A stretch of DNA of 64,000 bases from Streptomyces luteolifulvus. GTDB taxonomy: Bacteria; Actinomycetota; Actinomycetes; Streptomycetales; Streptomycetaceae. The notes under the pieces were generated by a model. The model was not told where the DNA came from and did not search any database. It worked only from the letters and a program-made list of their open reading frames with translations. Of this stretch, positions 52,569-61,490 are shown in pieces; positions within the stretch are counted from its first letter, which is position 1; every line of letters begins with the position of its first letter. The DNA is taken from assembly GCF_008806595.1 (NCBI RefSeq), contig NZ_VZRB01000010.1, positions 124,001 to 188,000 of the forward strand, given 5' to 3'. The position numbers were made by a program, and so were the translations under genes.

Positions 52569-53573
52569 TTGACCTGGCCAGCAGCTCTGCCCGTTGCCGC
52601 TGCCCGCGTGATGCGCGCGGCGGCCGGACGGCGCGCGCTGCAAGTGGCGCTGCTGGTGGGCGGGTTGTTCGCCCTCGGGTTCTTCTGCGGGGAACGGGCG
52701 CAGGCGGCGGACGGCGTGGCGTCGGTGAGCTCGACGTCCTCGGCTGCGGCTGCCGCTGCGGCTTCGGCGGACGACGTCCGGTCGTTGGCGAGGAGTTCGG
52801 TGAACCCGGTCGGGCGGCTGGTGACCACGCCGTCCGAGAGGGCACGGCACGAGCCGGCCCCTCCGGCCGAGGCGCCCCCGCTCGACCCCACGCCTCCGGC
52901 CGAGCCGGCTGCACACGACCAGGCGGTGCATGACCCGGCGGCCACGGCCATGCCGGAAGTGCACTTCCCCGTGGACCACGTCGTGCAGCCGGTCCGGGAC
53001 TTGGCCGCGACGCTGACCGAGGAATCGGCAAAGACGCCATCAAACGGCCCACGCCTGCCGACCCTGCCTTCGCTGCCGACTGTGCCGACCCTTCCGGGTA
53101 CGTCGGAACTGCCCGCAGTCCCGGGTCTCCCCGGGCTGCCCACGCTCCCTGGGCAGACCCTTCCGGCGCCGGTCACCGTGCCGCAGCCGGCGCCGGCCGC
53201 GCCGCCGGTGGCCTCATCGGCGGGCGGCCAGGAGACGGAAGGTGGTGCCCACGGGCCGCATTCCGCCATCCGAGCCATCGGGGCCACCGGGGCCATCGGG
53301 GCCACCGCGATCTTTGCCTCGTCGCACGCCGACCGGCATCGGATCGCCTCCATCGGCAGTCGTGCCCCCGCGCAACAAGCGCCCACCGGTGACCCGGACG
53401 GCGCGCTGGGCGGCAAGCCGGCCACGGACGGCGGTACTTCGCGGCACGGCGACGCGTACGCCGTCACGCTGAACCGCCGTCCGCCCCTGCGGCTCGCGGC
53501 CGGTGTCGCCGCGGGTGTCGAGGCGAGCGAGATCCAGGACAGGCACCGGGACATTCCCGTTTCCCCCGCTTAG
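52569..53573 (+). CDS. Exported Pro/Ala/Thr-rich protein
   Basis: A protein of about 334 residues with a hydrophobic export signal (ALQVALLVGGLFALGFFCG followed by ERAQA-ADG). The rest is low-complexity Pro/Ala/Ser/Thr sequence, including PTLPSLPTVPTLPGTSELP repeats, with a conserved-looking IRAIGATGAIGATAIF segment near the C-terminus that could be a second hydrophobic or amyloid-prone patch. The start is uncertain: TTG at 52569 has GGAGGA about 9 bp upstream; GTG 52608 or ATG 52611 are alternatives. Probably a cell-envelope or secreted structural protein. It precedes the hendecad-repeat protein by 255 bp. Confidence 0.65.
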   Translation: MTWPAALPVAAARVMRAAAGRRALQVALLVGGLFALGFFCGERAQAADGVASVSSTSSAAAAAAASADDVRSLARSSVNPVGRLVTTPSERARHEPAPPAEAPPLDPTPPAEPAAHDQAVHDPAATAMPEVHFPVDHVVQPVRDLAATLTEESAKTPSNGPRLPTLPSLPTVPTLPGTSELPAVPGLPGLPTLPGQTLPAPVTVPQPAPAAPPVASSAGGQETEGGAHGPHSAIRAIGATGAIGATAIFASSHADRHRIASIGSRAPAQQAPTGDPDGALGGKPATDGGTSRHGDAYAVTLNRRPPLRLAAGVAAGVEASEIQDRHRDIPVSPA

Positions 53574-53828
53574 GGCGACCGGCTTCCCCCGCCGTAGACC
53601 TGCCGCGCGGGGGCGGAAACAGGTCTGCCCGACCGTCCGGACACCCCTCCCAGGTCCGGACGGAAGCCCGCCGGGGCCGTATCCGATTCCACTGGTCCCC
53701 AACTCCCCGGACCACGAACGGAACCGGCGCCGGAATGTCCCCAAGCCTTCCGAAGTCCCGGAACTCCCAGGAGCCTCGACGCTTCCCAGGAGCTTCGGAA
53801 CCCAAGGATCTAAGGATCTGACGCACGT

Positions 53829-55949
53829 ATGAACAAGAACATCCGTCGCTCGATCGTCATAGCCGCCGGTGTCACCGGCGCGTGGGCGCTCGGTTCCACC
53901 GTGGCCGGCGCCGACGAACTGCCCGCCTCCTCGCTGTCCACCCCGGACGCCACCACCGACACCACTGCCCTCACCGACAGCACCGACAGCACCGACACCA
54001 CCGCCCTCACCGACACGGTCGGTGAGGGCACCGGCACCGTCGACGGCGTCGTCTCCGATGTGCGGGACACCGTCTCCGGTGTCACCGACGGCGTGACCTC
54101 GAAGGCCATGAACACCACGGCCGACACCGTCGGTACCGCAGACCAGGCCCGCCGCTACGTCGACGCCGAGATCACGGTGCCGCAGGCGGCCAAGACCCAG
54201 GCGGCCGAGGCAGCCAAGGCCAAGGCCATGGCCAAGGCGAAGGCAAAGGCCGGCGCCGCCCAGGTCATCCACGGCGCCCGGGCCGCCCGCGCGGACAAGG
54301 CGGTGGAGAAGGCCAAGGGCGATGCCGCGGCGGCCGCCGCCGAGGTGCAGGCGCCGTCCGTGCCGGACGTCCCGCAGGACGGCCGGGGCGCCATCGACTA
54401 CCTCTTCGGCCCCCTCTCCGCCTTCGCCCCCGAGGTGGAGCAGGCACTCGCCGCCGCGCAGACGAAGCTCCAGGGCGCCCAGTCGGCGGCCCGCACCCAG
54501 GCCCAGGGTGTCGACGGCGTCGCACGGACGAAGGCCCAGCACACGGTCGCCGGAGCGGGCCGCACCGCGGCCGGAGTGACCGGCGCCGCCCAGGGCGAGG
54601 CCACCGCAGTCACCACAGCGGCCGAGGCCTCCGTCTCCTCCGTACCGAGCCACGTCACGGGCACGGCAGACGGGGTGAAGCAGCAGGTCGTCGGCACGGT
54701 CGCGGGCGTGCCGGGCACGGTCGGCCCGGTCGTAGAGCAGACGTCGGCCGCGGCCGTCCCGCCGGTGGCGACCGCCGCGGTGGACGGGGCGCTGCCGGTC
54801 GCCGGCCACACGGTCGCGGGTGTCGTGCCGGTCGCCGGTCGGGCCGCAGCCGGGATCGCGCCCGTCGCCGGTCACGCGGTGGCCGGGGTGACCCCGGTCG
54901 CCACCGGCGCGGTGGACGGCGTCACGCCGGTCGCCACGGGCGCGGTGGACGGCGTGACACCGGTAGCCGCAGGCGCCGCAGCCGGACTCCACCACACGGC
55001 CACGCACACCGCCGCGCGCACCGTCGCCGCCGCGACCGAGCTGGCGTACGGCGTCGCCGCCGACGTCCAGCCGGTCGCCGTCGGAGCCGCCGAGGGCGCG
55101 CGGCCTGTCGTGGCCGGGGCGGTCGAGGGAGTCCGGCCCGTCGCAGCCGATGCGGCCCACGGCGTACAGCCGTTGGCCGGTGGCGTCGCCGCGGACGTCC
55201 CCGCGTACGCGACCGGTGTCGCCGCCGAGGTGCCCGGCTACGCCGACGCCGTCGTCGCCGACGCGGGCCCCTGCGCCACCGGACTGGCCGGTCAGGTCGC
55301 CGGTGACGCCAGGGGTGCCGCGCTGCCGCCCGTCGCGAACACCGCCGTGCACGGCGTGCAGCCGGTCGCCGGGCAGGCCGTCGCGGACGCGAGCGGACTG
55401 GCGTACGGCGTGGCGCACGAGGTGCAGCCGTTCGGCGGCGGTGTCGTCGGCGCCGTACCGCCGCTCGCGCACGGCGTGGCCGGGCACGCGGTCCCCTTCG
55501 CGGAGGGCGTCGCCGGAGAGGTGCCTCCGTTCGCCGACGGGGTCACCGGCGCCGCCCAGCCGGTCGTCGACACCGTCACCGAGACCGTCACCGAGACCGT
55601 CCGGCCGGTCGTGCAGGGCGTGGGCGGCAGCGCCACGGCGCTGGCGTACGGCGTCGCGGAGGACGTGCAGCCGTTCGCGGGCGGGGTGGCCGGCGAGGTC
55701 GGCCCCTTCGCCCACGGCGTCGCCGGTCGGGCCGCGCCCTTCGCGCACAGCCTGGCCGGGACCGTCGAGGCGACCGGCGGCCCGCTGGCCCGCCACGCCG
55801 TGACCGGCGCCGAGGGCCTCGCCGAGTCGGTCACCCCGGGCTACGCACAGCACGCGGTACAGCAGCACGTCCAGAACGCGCACTACACGCACCACGCGCA
55901 CCATGCGTACCAGCAGAACCTGCACCACGGCAGCACGTACGCGATCTGA
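53829..55949 (+). CDS. Exported protein of about 30 eleven-residue repeats
   Basis: A 706-residue protein with a signal peptide (NKNIRRSIVIAAGVTGAWALGSTVAGA). An N-terminal Asp/Thr-rich stretch (DSTDSTDTTALTD) and an Ala/Lys-rich helix (AAKAKAMAKAKAKAG) come first, then from about residue 315 to 670 nearly continuous 11-residue repeats of consensus [F/L/V/Y]A-x-GVA-x-x-V-x-P, such as FAEGVAGEVPP and VVAGAVEGVRP. It ends with a His/Gln-rich tail (QHAVQQHVQNAHYTHHAHHAY). There is no catalytic motif. Function unknown; an envelope surface, lipid-binding or spore/aerial structural role is possible. Confidence 0.75.
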   Translation: MNKNIRRSIVIAAGVTGAWALGSTVAGADELPASSLSTPDATTDTTALTDSTDSTDTTALTDTVGEGTGTVDGVVSDVRDTVSGVTDGVTSKAMNTTADTVGTADQARRYVDAEITVPQAAKTQAAEAAKAKAMAKAKAKAGAAQVIHGARAARADKAVEKAKGDAAAAAAEVQAPSVPDVPQDGRGAIDYLFGPLSAFAPEVEQALAAAQTKLQGAQSAARTQAQGVDGVARTKAQHTVAGAGRTAAGVTGAAQGEATAVTTAAEASVSSVPSHVTGTADGVKQQVVGTVAGVPGTVGPVVEQTSAAAVPPVATAAVDGALPVAGHTVAGVVPVAGRAAAGIAPVAGHAVAGVTPVATGAVDGVTPVATGAVDGVTPVAAGAAAGLHHTATHTAARTVAAATELAYGVAADVQPVAVGAAEGARPVVAGAVEGVRPVAADAAHGVQPLAGGVAADVPAYATGVAAEVPGYADAVVADAGPCATGLAGQVAGDARGAALPPVANTAVHGVQPVAGQAVADASGLAYGVAHEVQPFGGGVVGAVPPLAHGVAGHAVPFAEGVAGEVPPFADGVTGAAQPVVDTVTETVTETVRPVVQGVGGSATALAYGVAEDVQPFAGGVAGEVGPFAHGVAGRAAPFAHSLAGTVEATGGPLARHAVTGAEGLAESVTPGYAQHAVQQHVQNAHYTHHAHHAYQQNLHHGSTYAI
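54770..55840 (+). repeat. 33-bp (11-residue) repeat array
   Basis: About 30 tandem units, most exactly 33 bp, with a few irregular ones (a 15-residue unit near 55565-55610 and a shortened one near 55315). Adjacent units around 54890-54970 are almost identical at DNA level (GTGACACCGGTCGCC-type cores). Others share only the residue pattern. Confidence 0.75.
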
Positions 55950-56101
55950 CCGACGCCGACGCGACAGACCCCGCGAGGCGGCAGACCCGGACGGCCGAAA
56001 GCCGTCGGTCCTGTCCGGGCGAAACCTCGCGGACGGGGTCAGGTGGTCCCCATTGGGGTGGGGATCACCGGCCCCGCGCCCCCCAAAGGGGCTGCTCAGG
56101 G

Positions 56102-56135
56102 GGCCTCACCGGGTCAACCCCAGCCCGGTGAGGCC
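56102..56135 (+). terminator. Terminator downstream of the hendecad-repeat gene
   Basis: GGCCTCACCGGG and CCCGGTGAGGCC pair perfectly over 12 bp with a 10-nt loop, about 150 bp past the stop. Confidence 0.7.
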
Positions 56136-56174
56136 GTTCACCTCCGGCACGCCGTGCCAGAGAGTCCGGCATCA

Positions 56175-56190
56175 TGTGACAGGTATCACC
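56175..56190. promoter_or_regulatory. Crp/FNR-like site upstream of sucCD
   Basis: TGTGA-CAGGTA-TCACC matches the TGTGA-N6-TCACA Crp core at all but one position, about 190 bp before sucC. Streptomyces encodes a Crp homologue, but binding here is only a prediction. Confidence 0.3.
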
Positions 56191-56372
56191 GCTCAGGTGT
56201 GACCCGCGATTTAGGGGCCCCCCGCAAGCAGAGATAACCTGCGAGACGGACATGCCGCGCGCTCGGACACCGTGTGCGCCTCCCTTGTGACAGACGGCGG
56301 ACGTCACGTTGCCCTTCGCGGCACGCCCACGCATCCAACGAACCGCGAGATCACTGATAGGGACGGAAGCGC

Positions 56373-57551
56373 GTGGACCTGTTCGAGTACCAGGCGAGGG
56401 ACCTCTTCGCCAAGCACGATGTACCGGTGCTGGCCGGTGAAGTCATCGACACGCCTGAGGCGGCCCGCGCAGCCACCGAGCGTCTCGGTGGCAAGTCCGT
56501 CGTCAAGGCCCAGGTGAAGGTCGGCGGCCGTGGCAAGGCCGGTGGCGTGAAGCTCGCCGCCACCCCGGACGAGGCCGTCGCCCGTGCGACGGACATCCTC
56601 GGCATGGACATCAAGGGCCACACGGTCCACAAGGTCATGATCGCCGAGACGGCCCCGGAGATCCTGGAGGAGTACTACGTCTCCTTCCTCCTCGACCGTG
56701 CCAACCGCACCTTCCTCTCCATCGCGTCCGTCGAGGGCGGCATGGAGATCGAGGAGGTGGCGGCCACCCGTCCGGAGGCCGTCGCCAAGACGCCGATCGA
56801 CGCCAACGAGGGTGTGACCCCCGAGAAGGCCCGCGAGATCGTCGCGGCCGCGAACTTCCCGGCCGAGGTCGCCGAGAAGGTCGAGAACGTCCTCGTCACC
56901 CTGTGGAAGACCTTCATCGCCGAGGACGCGCTTCTCGTCGAGGTCAACCCGCTGGCCAAGGTCGCCTCCGGCGATGTCATCGCCCTGGACGGCAAGGTCT
57001 CCCTGGACGAGAACGCCGAGTTCCGTCAGCCCGAGCACGAGGCTCTCCAGGACAAGGCGTCGGCCAACCCGCTCGAGGCCGCCGCCAAGGAGAAGAACCT
57101 CAACTACGTCAAGCTCGACGGCGAGGTCGGCATCATCGGCAACGGCGCGGGTCTCGTCATGAGCACCCTGGACGTCGTCGCGTACGCCGGTGAGAACCAC
57201 GGTGGCGTCAAGCCCGCCAACTTCCTCGACATCGGCGGCGGCGCCTCCGCCGCGGTCATGGCGAACGGCCTGGAGATCATCCTCGGCGACCCGGACGTCA
57301 AGTCCGTGTTCGTCAACGTCTTCGGTGGCATCACCGCCTGCGACGAGGTCGCCAACGGCATCGTCCAGGCCCTCCAGCTGCTCAAGGACAAGGGCGAGGA
57401 AGTCACCAAGCCCCTCGTCGTCCGTCTGGACGGCAACAACGCCGAGCTGGGTCGCAAGATCCTCTCCGACGCCAACCACCCGCTGGTGCAGCGCGTGGAC
57501 ACCATGGACGGCGCGGCCGACAAGGCCGCCGAGCTCGCGGCTGCGAAGTAA
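56373..57551 (+). CDS. sucC: Succinyl-CoA synthetase (ADP-forming) beta subunit
   Basis: A 392-residue ATP-grasp subunit of succinyl-CoA synthetase, which makes ATP or GTP from succinyl-CoA in the TCA cycle. The opening DLFEYQARDLFAKHDVPVLAG, the ATP-grasp KAQVKVGGRGKAGGVKLA, VEVNPLAKV and the C-terminal NIFGG-type motif FVNVFGGITACDEVA are diagnostic. The GTG at 56373 has GGAAG just upstream. It is followed by sucD after 21 bp, in one operon. Length is standard. Confidence 0.96.
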   Translation: MDLFEYQARDLFAKHDVPVLAGEVIDTPEAARAATERLGGKSVVKAQVKVGGRGKAGGVKLAATPDEAVARATDILGMDIKGHTVHKVMIAETAPEILEEYYVSFLLDRANRTFLSIASVEGGMEIEEVAATRPEAVAKTPIDANEGVTPEKAREIVAAANFPAEVAEKVENVLVTLWKTFIAEDALLVEVNPLAKVASGDVIALDGKVSLDENAEFRQPEHEALQDKASANPLEAAAKEKNLNYVKLDGEVGIIGNGAGLVMSTLDVVAYAGENHGGVKPANFLDIGGGASAAVMANGLEIILGDPDVKSVFVNVFGGITACDEVANGIVQALQLLKDKGEEVTKPLVVRLDGNNAELGRKILSDANHPLVQRVDTMDGAADKAAELAAAK

Positions 57552-57572
57552 GGGACGAGGGACACCACAGCC

Positions 57573-58457
57573 ATGGCTATCTTCCTCAACAAGGACAGCA
57601 AGGTCATCGTCCAGGGCATGACCGGTGCCACGGGCATGAAGCACACCAAGCTCATGCTGGGTGACGGCACGAACATCGTGGGTGGCGTGAACCCGCGCAA
57701 GGCCGGCACCTCCGTCGACATCGACGGCACCGAGATCCCGGTCTTCGGCACGGTCGCCGAGGCGATGGAGAAGACGGGCGCGAACGTGTCCGTCCTCTTC
57801 GTGCCGCCGGCCTTCGCCAAGGCCGCCGTCGTCGAGGCCATCGACGCGGAGATCCCGCTCGCGGTCGTCATCACCGAGGGCATCGCGGTCCACGACACCG
57901 CCGCGTTCTACGCCTACGCCGTCGCGCAGGGCAACAAGACCCGGATCATCGGCCCGAACTGCCCGGGTCTGATCAGCCCCGGTCAGTCCAACGCCGGCAT
58001 CATCCCGGGCGACATCACCAAGCCGGGCCGCATCGGCCTGGTCTCGAAGTCCGGCACGCTGACGTACCAGATGATGTACGAGCTGCGTGACATCGGCTTC
58101 TCCTCCGCCGTCGGCATCGGTGGCGACCCGGTCATCGGCACGACGCACATCGACGCGCTCGCCGCGTTCGAGGCCGACCCCGACACCGACCTGATCGTGA
58201 TGATCGGTGAGATCGGCGGCGACGCCGAGGAGCGGGCCGCGGCCTTCATCAAGGAGAACGTGAAGAAGCCGGTCGTCGGCTACGTCGCGGGCTTCACCGC
58301 GCCCGAGGGCAAGACCATGGGCCACGCCGGCGCCATCGTCTCCGGCTCCTCCGGCACGGCCCAGGCGAAGAAGGAGGCCCTCGAGGCCGCCGGCGTCAAG
58401 GTCGGCAAGACGCCGACCGAGACCGCCAAGCTGGCCCGCGAGATCCTCGCCGGCTGA
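57573..58457 (+). CDS. sucD: Succinyl-CoA synthetase alpha subunit
   Basis: A 294-residue CoA-binding subunit. The N-terminal IFLNKDSKVIVQGMTGATGMKHT binds CoA. The active-site His is in the conserved GHAGAIV segment (KTMGHAGAIVSGSSGTA), and PNCPGLISPGQSNAGIIPG is typical. It forms the alpha-beta complex with SucC. The ATG is preceded by AGGGA. A 15-bp terminator lies 20 bp after the stop, shared with the converging regulator gene. Confidence 0.97.
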   Translation: MAIFLNKDSKVIVQGMTGATGMKHTKLMLGDGTNIVGGVNPRKAGTSVDIDGTEIPVFGTVAEAMEKTGANVSVLFVPPAFAKAAVVEAIDAEIPLAVVITEGIAVHDTAAFYAYAVAQGNKTRIIGPNCPGLISPGQSNAGIIPGDITKPGRIGLVSKSGTLTYQMMYELRDIGFSSAVGIGGDPVIGTTHIDALAAFEADPDTDLIVMIGEIGGDAEERAAAFIKENVKKPVVGYVAGFTAPEGKTMGHAGAIVSGSSGTAQAKKEALEAAGVKVGKTPTETAKLAREILAG

Positions 58458-58471
58458 AGCCGAAGCCGAGC

Positions 58472-58519
58472 CTGAGTAGCACGGGAAGGGCCCGCACCAC
58501 CGGCCCTTCCCGTGCTCAG
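58472..58519. terminator. Bidirectional terminator after sucD
   Basis: AGCACGGGAAGGGCC (58478-58492) pairs with GGCCCTTCCCGTGCT (58502-58516) over 15 bp, extended by CTG/CAG after a one-base bulge. The 3' arm reaches the stop of the converging gene. Confidence 0.88.
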
Positions 58520-59667
58520 CCGGCCTGCGGCACCAGCCTGACCGGCCCGCTCACGGTCTCCTTCCGCAGTTTCGCCCGTAGTTCCGCCTCCGCCTGCGAC
58601 AGCGGTCCCGGCGCCACCCGCGGCGGCACGCCCCGGATGTCGGCCCCCGGCGCCACCGGCGGCTCGTAGCGCGTCGGTGCCGTCCACACCGTGAGGGCCG
58701 TCGTGCCGATGAGGGCGACGGTGAACGCGATGGCCGCGCGGGTCCAGAAGTGCGCCCGGCGTTCCCCGACACCGCGGACCTCGGGCGACTCGGCCGCACC
58801 CAGCCGCTGCGCCGAGGCCAGTTCCGCCAGCCGCCGGTGGAGCTCCGCCGGGTCGGACAGCTCCGGCAGCCGCTCGGCGACGGCCTCGCGCGCGTGCAGC
58901 AGCCGGTTCGCCGCAGCCCGGGTGCTCGCCTCCGTCTCCGCCGCCGTCTCCGGCAGGTCGAGGCCCACCCCGTCGTACAGCACGAGGGTGCGCCGGTAGG
59001 GCGGCGGCAGCGTCAGGAGTACGTCCATCAGCGCGCGGTCACCGGCGTCGGCGGGTGGCGGTTCGGGATGGCGGTAGCGCGGGCGGAACCGGTGCCAGGG
59101 GGAGAGGGCGTACTCGTACGCCGACGCCCGCACCCAGCCCGCCGGATCGGGGTCCACGGCCACCTCGGGCCAGCGCTGCCAGGCGAGTTGGAAGGCCCGC
59201 TCGACCGACTCGCGCGCCAGCTCACGCCGTCCGGTCAGCAGGTACGTCTGCCGTACGAGGGCGGGGGCGCAGAAAGCGTAGAGGGCGTCGAAGGCCTGTG
59301 CGGGCGTCAGGATGGCCGGGGACACCACCGGTTCGGGCCCGAGCGGGGGCTGCTCCTCCTGGTGTTCTGTCTCGTGTTCTGTCTGGCGCTCTGCCTGGTG
59401 TGCTGCCTGGTGTGCTGTCTGGTGTTCCGTCACTTCCCGTTCCGCCGGGAGCTTCCGGTCGGCCGGGGCGGCGCATTCGGCCAGCAGCTTTGCGTACGCC
59501 TCCCGTTTGCGGCCGCGCGGGCTGGTCCGGCCGCTCTCCCACCCGCGGACCGTCCCGCGGGTGACGCCCACCCTCGCCGCGACCTGAGCCTGCGTCAACG
59601 CCCCTGCCTCACGCAGGCGTCGGCGCTCCTCGGGCGGGGGAAGCGGGGTCGCAGGGCTCTGCGTCAC
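58516..59667 (-). CDS. XRE-type HTH plus sigma-factor-like membrane regulator
   Basis: A 383-residue composite protein. The N-terminal XRE helix-turn-helix (LTQAQVAARVGVTRGTVRGWESG) is followed by a charged linker of TEHQ-like tetrapeptide repeats. Then come a sigma-70 region-2-like segment (LVRQTYLLTGRRELARESVERAFQLAWQRW) and a region-4-like segment (LPPPYRRTLVLYDGVGLDLPETAAET). Finally there is a TM helix (FWTRAAIAFTVALIGTTALTVW) and a short outer domain. The GTG at 59667 has AAGGGG 7 bp upstream. This could be a membrane-tethered transcription factor; whether the sigma-like part binds core RNA polymerase is unknown. Confidence 0.78.
   Translation of the reverse strand: MTQSPATPLPPPEERRRLREAGALTQAQVAARVGVTRGTVRGWESGRTSPRGRKREAYAKLLAECAAPADRKLPAEREVTEHQTAHQAAHQAERQTEHETEHQEEQPPLGPEPVVSPAILTPAQAFDALYAFCAPALVRQTYLLTGRRELARESVERAFQLAWQRWPEVAVDPDPAGWVRASAYEYALSPWHRFRPRYRHPEPPPADAGDRALMDVLLTLPPPYRRTLVLYDGVGLDLPETAAETEASTRAAANRLLHAREAVAERLPELSDPAELHRRLAELASAQRLGAAESPEVRGVGERRAHFWTRAAIAFTVALIGTTALTVWTAPTRYEPPVAPGADIRGVPPRVAPGPLSQAEAELRAKLRKETVSGPVRLVPQAG
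59360..59432 (-). repeat. 12-bp tandem repeat encoding TEHQ-type tetrapeptides
   Basis: Six copies encode TEHQ, TAHQ, AAHQ, AERQ, TEHE and TEHQ in the linker of the HTH/sigma-like protein. Length variation between strains would be expected. Confidence 0.7.
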
Positions 59668-59763
59668 AGGGCACCCCTTCGTACGAAAAAGCACATAAAA
59701 GTATCTTGAGCGACACATCGGAGGTTCGCCTGTTGCGCGAAGAAAGCGGGTGGCGTTGGGACC

Positions 59764-61479
59764 ATGACGGTCGTGATCCAGATGACCGCCCGCCGACCGC
59801 CGTCGTCGTCCCTGCTCACCCGGATGCGTGACCGCTTGCCCGGGCTGGCCGCGAGCCTCCTCGGCGGCGCCCTCGCCGCGGGCCTCGGGCTCGGCGTGTT
59901 CGCCGTGCTCGTGATGATGCTGTGGATCACCTCCCCGTATCCCGACAGCGGGCCCGGCGGCGCGCTGCATGTCGCTGCGGCCCTGTGGCTGCTGGCGCAC
60001 GGTGCCGAGCTGGTCCGCGCCGACACGCTCTCCGGTGTCCCCTCCCCCGTCGGCGTCACCCCGCTGCTGCTGCTCGCGCTGCCGGTGTGGCTGCTGCACC
60101 GCGCCGCGCGCGACGCCACGGACGGGGGCGGCGAGGACGACGACGGCCCGGAGGTCCCCGCCCGCACGGCATGGGCGGGGGTCGTCCTCGGCTACCTCGC
60201 CGTCGGCACGGCCGCCGCCCTCTACGCCTCGGGCGGCGACCTGCGGCCCTCATGGGGATGGGCGGCGGTGTGCGTACCGCTGGTCGCCCTCACCGCCGCC
60301 GCCACGGGAGTCTGGACGGCGTACGGCGGTCCCGGCACCGCGCTCGACAGCGTGCTGATCGTGCGGCCGGCGGCACTCCGGCGTCTCGTCCCCGGCGCGG
60401 ACACCCGGGCGCACCTCGGTACCGCCGCGCGGGCCGCCGCCGCCGGGACGGCTGTGCTCGTCGGTGGCGGGACGCTGCTGGTGACCGCGTCGCTGGTGTG
60501 GCACGGCGGAGCGGCGCGGGAGGCGTTGCTCCAGCTGACCGAGGGCTGGTCGGGGCGGTTCGCCGTCCTGCTGCTGTGTCTGACGCTGACGCCGAACGCG
60601 GCGGTGTGGGGGATGGCGTACGCCCTCGGACCGGGCTTCACGCTCGGCGCCGGCCATGTCGTGGGGCCCTTGTCCTCGGCGCCCGCCCCGCTGCTGCCAC
60701 CGTTCCCGCTGCTCGCGGCCGTTCCGGACGCCGGCGCCGGGACGCCGCTGACCTGGGCCGCGGGGGTCGTGCCGCTGGCGGCAGGGCTGACGGTGGGCTG
60801 GTCCACGGGCCGTGCGGGGGACGGCCGGACCCCCGGGCGGACCGCCGCCACGGCCGGGCTCGCGGCCCTCCTCTGCGCGGCCGGCGCCACCGCTCTCGCC
60901 GCGCTCGCGGGCGGACCGCTCGGCGTCGCCGCGCTCGCCCGCTTCGGACCTGTGTGGTGGCAGACGGGAGGGGCGGCGCTGGTGTGGACCGCGGTGGTGG
61001 GAGTGCCGTCGGCCCAGGGGGTGCGGTGGTGGCGCCGCCGGAAACAGCGGGGGCGCGGGGAGCCGATGGTGCCGACGATCGGCAGGCCGCGGACGGAAAC
61101 GGCGGCGGAGACGCCGACCGAGGACCGGCGGCCCGGGCGGTCCTGGTTCCGGTTGTCGCTCCCGTCGATGGGCGGGTGGTTCTCCCGTACCCGATGGTTC
61201 GGGAGTACGCGATGGTTCGGCCGTACGCGATGGTTCTCCCGTACGAAGAACTCGGCCCGTACGAAAGACTCGGACCGGCAGGCCACCCCGGCGCCGGCCC
61301 CGACGGACCCGGGCTCGCCGACGACGGACCCGAGCCTGGCCTCGTACCTGCTCGACGGGCACGACGACAGGTACGGGGCCACGTACGACGACACCTTCGA
61401 GCCCTACGACTTCCTGCCGGTCTCGCCCGAAGTCCCGCCCGCCCCGCCGGGCGAGCCCAGGTCACCGGGCGCTTCGTGA
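59764..61479 (+). CDS. DUF6350 (PerM-like) polytopic membrane protein
   Basis: A 571-residue protein with about ten TM helices (SLLGGALAAGLGLGVFAVLVMMLWI, GVTPLLLLALPVWLLHRAA, WAGVVLGYLAVGTAAALYASG and others), matching DUF6350, the family of the mycobacterial division-associated PerM. A basic cytoplasmic tail carries four TRWFxR-type hexapeptide repeats (about 61178-61247) and a Pro-rich acidic end. The ATG at 59764 is preceded by GGGA; ATG 59782 is an alternative. A role in septation or envelope stability is inferred from the family. Confidence 0.83.
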   Translation: MTVVIQMTARRPPSSSLLTRMRDRLPGLAASLLGGALAAGLGLGVFAVLVMMLWITSPYPDSGPGGALHVAAALWLLAHGAELVRADTLSGVPSPVGVTPLLLLALPVWLLHRAARDATDGGGEDDDGPEVPARTAWAGVVLGYLAVGTAAALYASGGDLRPSWGWAAVCVPLVALTAAATGVWTAYGGPGTALDSVLIVRPAALRRLVPGADTRAHLGTAARAAAAGTAVLVGGGTLLVTASLVWHGGAAREALLQLTEGWSGRFAVLLLCLTLTPNAAVWGMAYALGPGFTLGAGHVVGPLSSAPAPLLPPFPLLAAVPDAGAGTPLTWAAGVVPLAAGLTVGWSTGRAGDGRTPGRTAATAGLAALLCAAGATALAALAGGPLGVAALARFGPVWWQTGGAALVWTAVVGVPSAQGVRWWRRRKQRGRGEPMVPTIGRPRTETAAETPTEDRRPGRSWFRLSLPSMGGWFSRTRWFGSTRWFGRTRWFSRTKNSARTKDSDRQATPAPAPTDPGSPTTDPSLASYLLDGHDDRYGATYDDTFEPYDFLPVSPEVPPAPPGEPRSPGAS

Positions 61480-61490
61480 GGTGAAGCCGG

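Larger units (their letters stand above)
55950..56372. other. 423-bp intergenic region before sucC
   Basis: It contains a small hairpin GACGGC/GCCGTC (55990-56006), a strong 12-bp terminator (56102-56135), a Crp-like half-symmetric site (56175-56190), a TAACCT -10-like hexamer (56235-56240) and a GTGAC/GTCAC inverted pair (56287-56307). No ORF with an SD. Confidence 0.5.

Noticed and set aside
53214..55928. 904-residue antisense frame over the hendecad-repeat gene
   Set aside because: No SD and no domains; the sense strand has a signal peptide, SD-like sequence and coherent 11-residue repeats.
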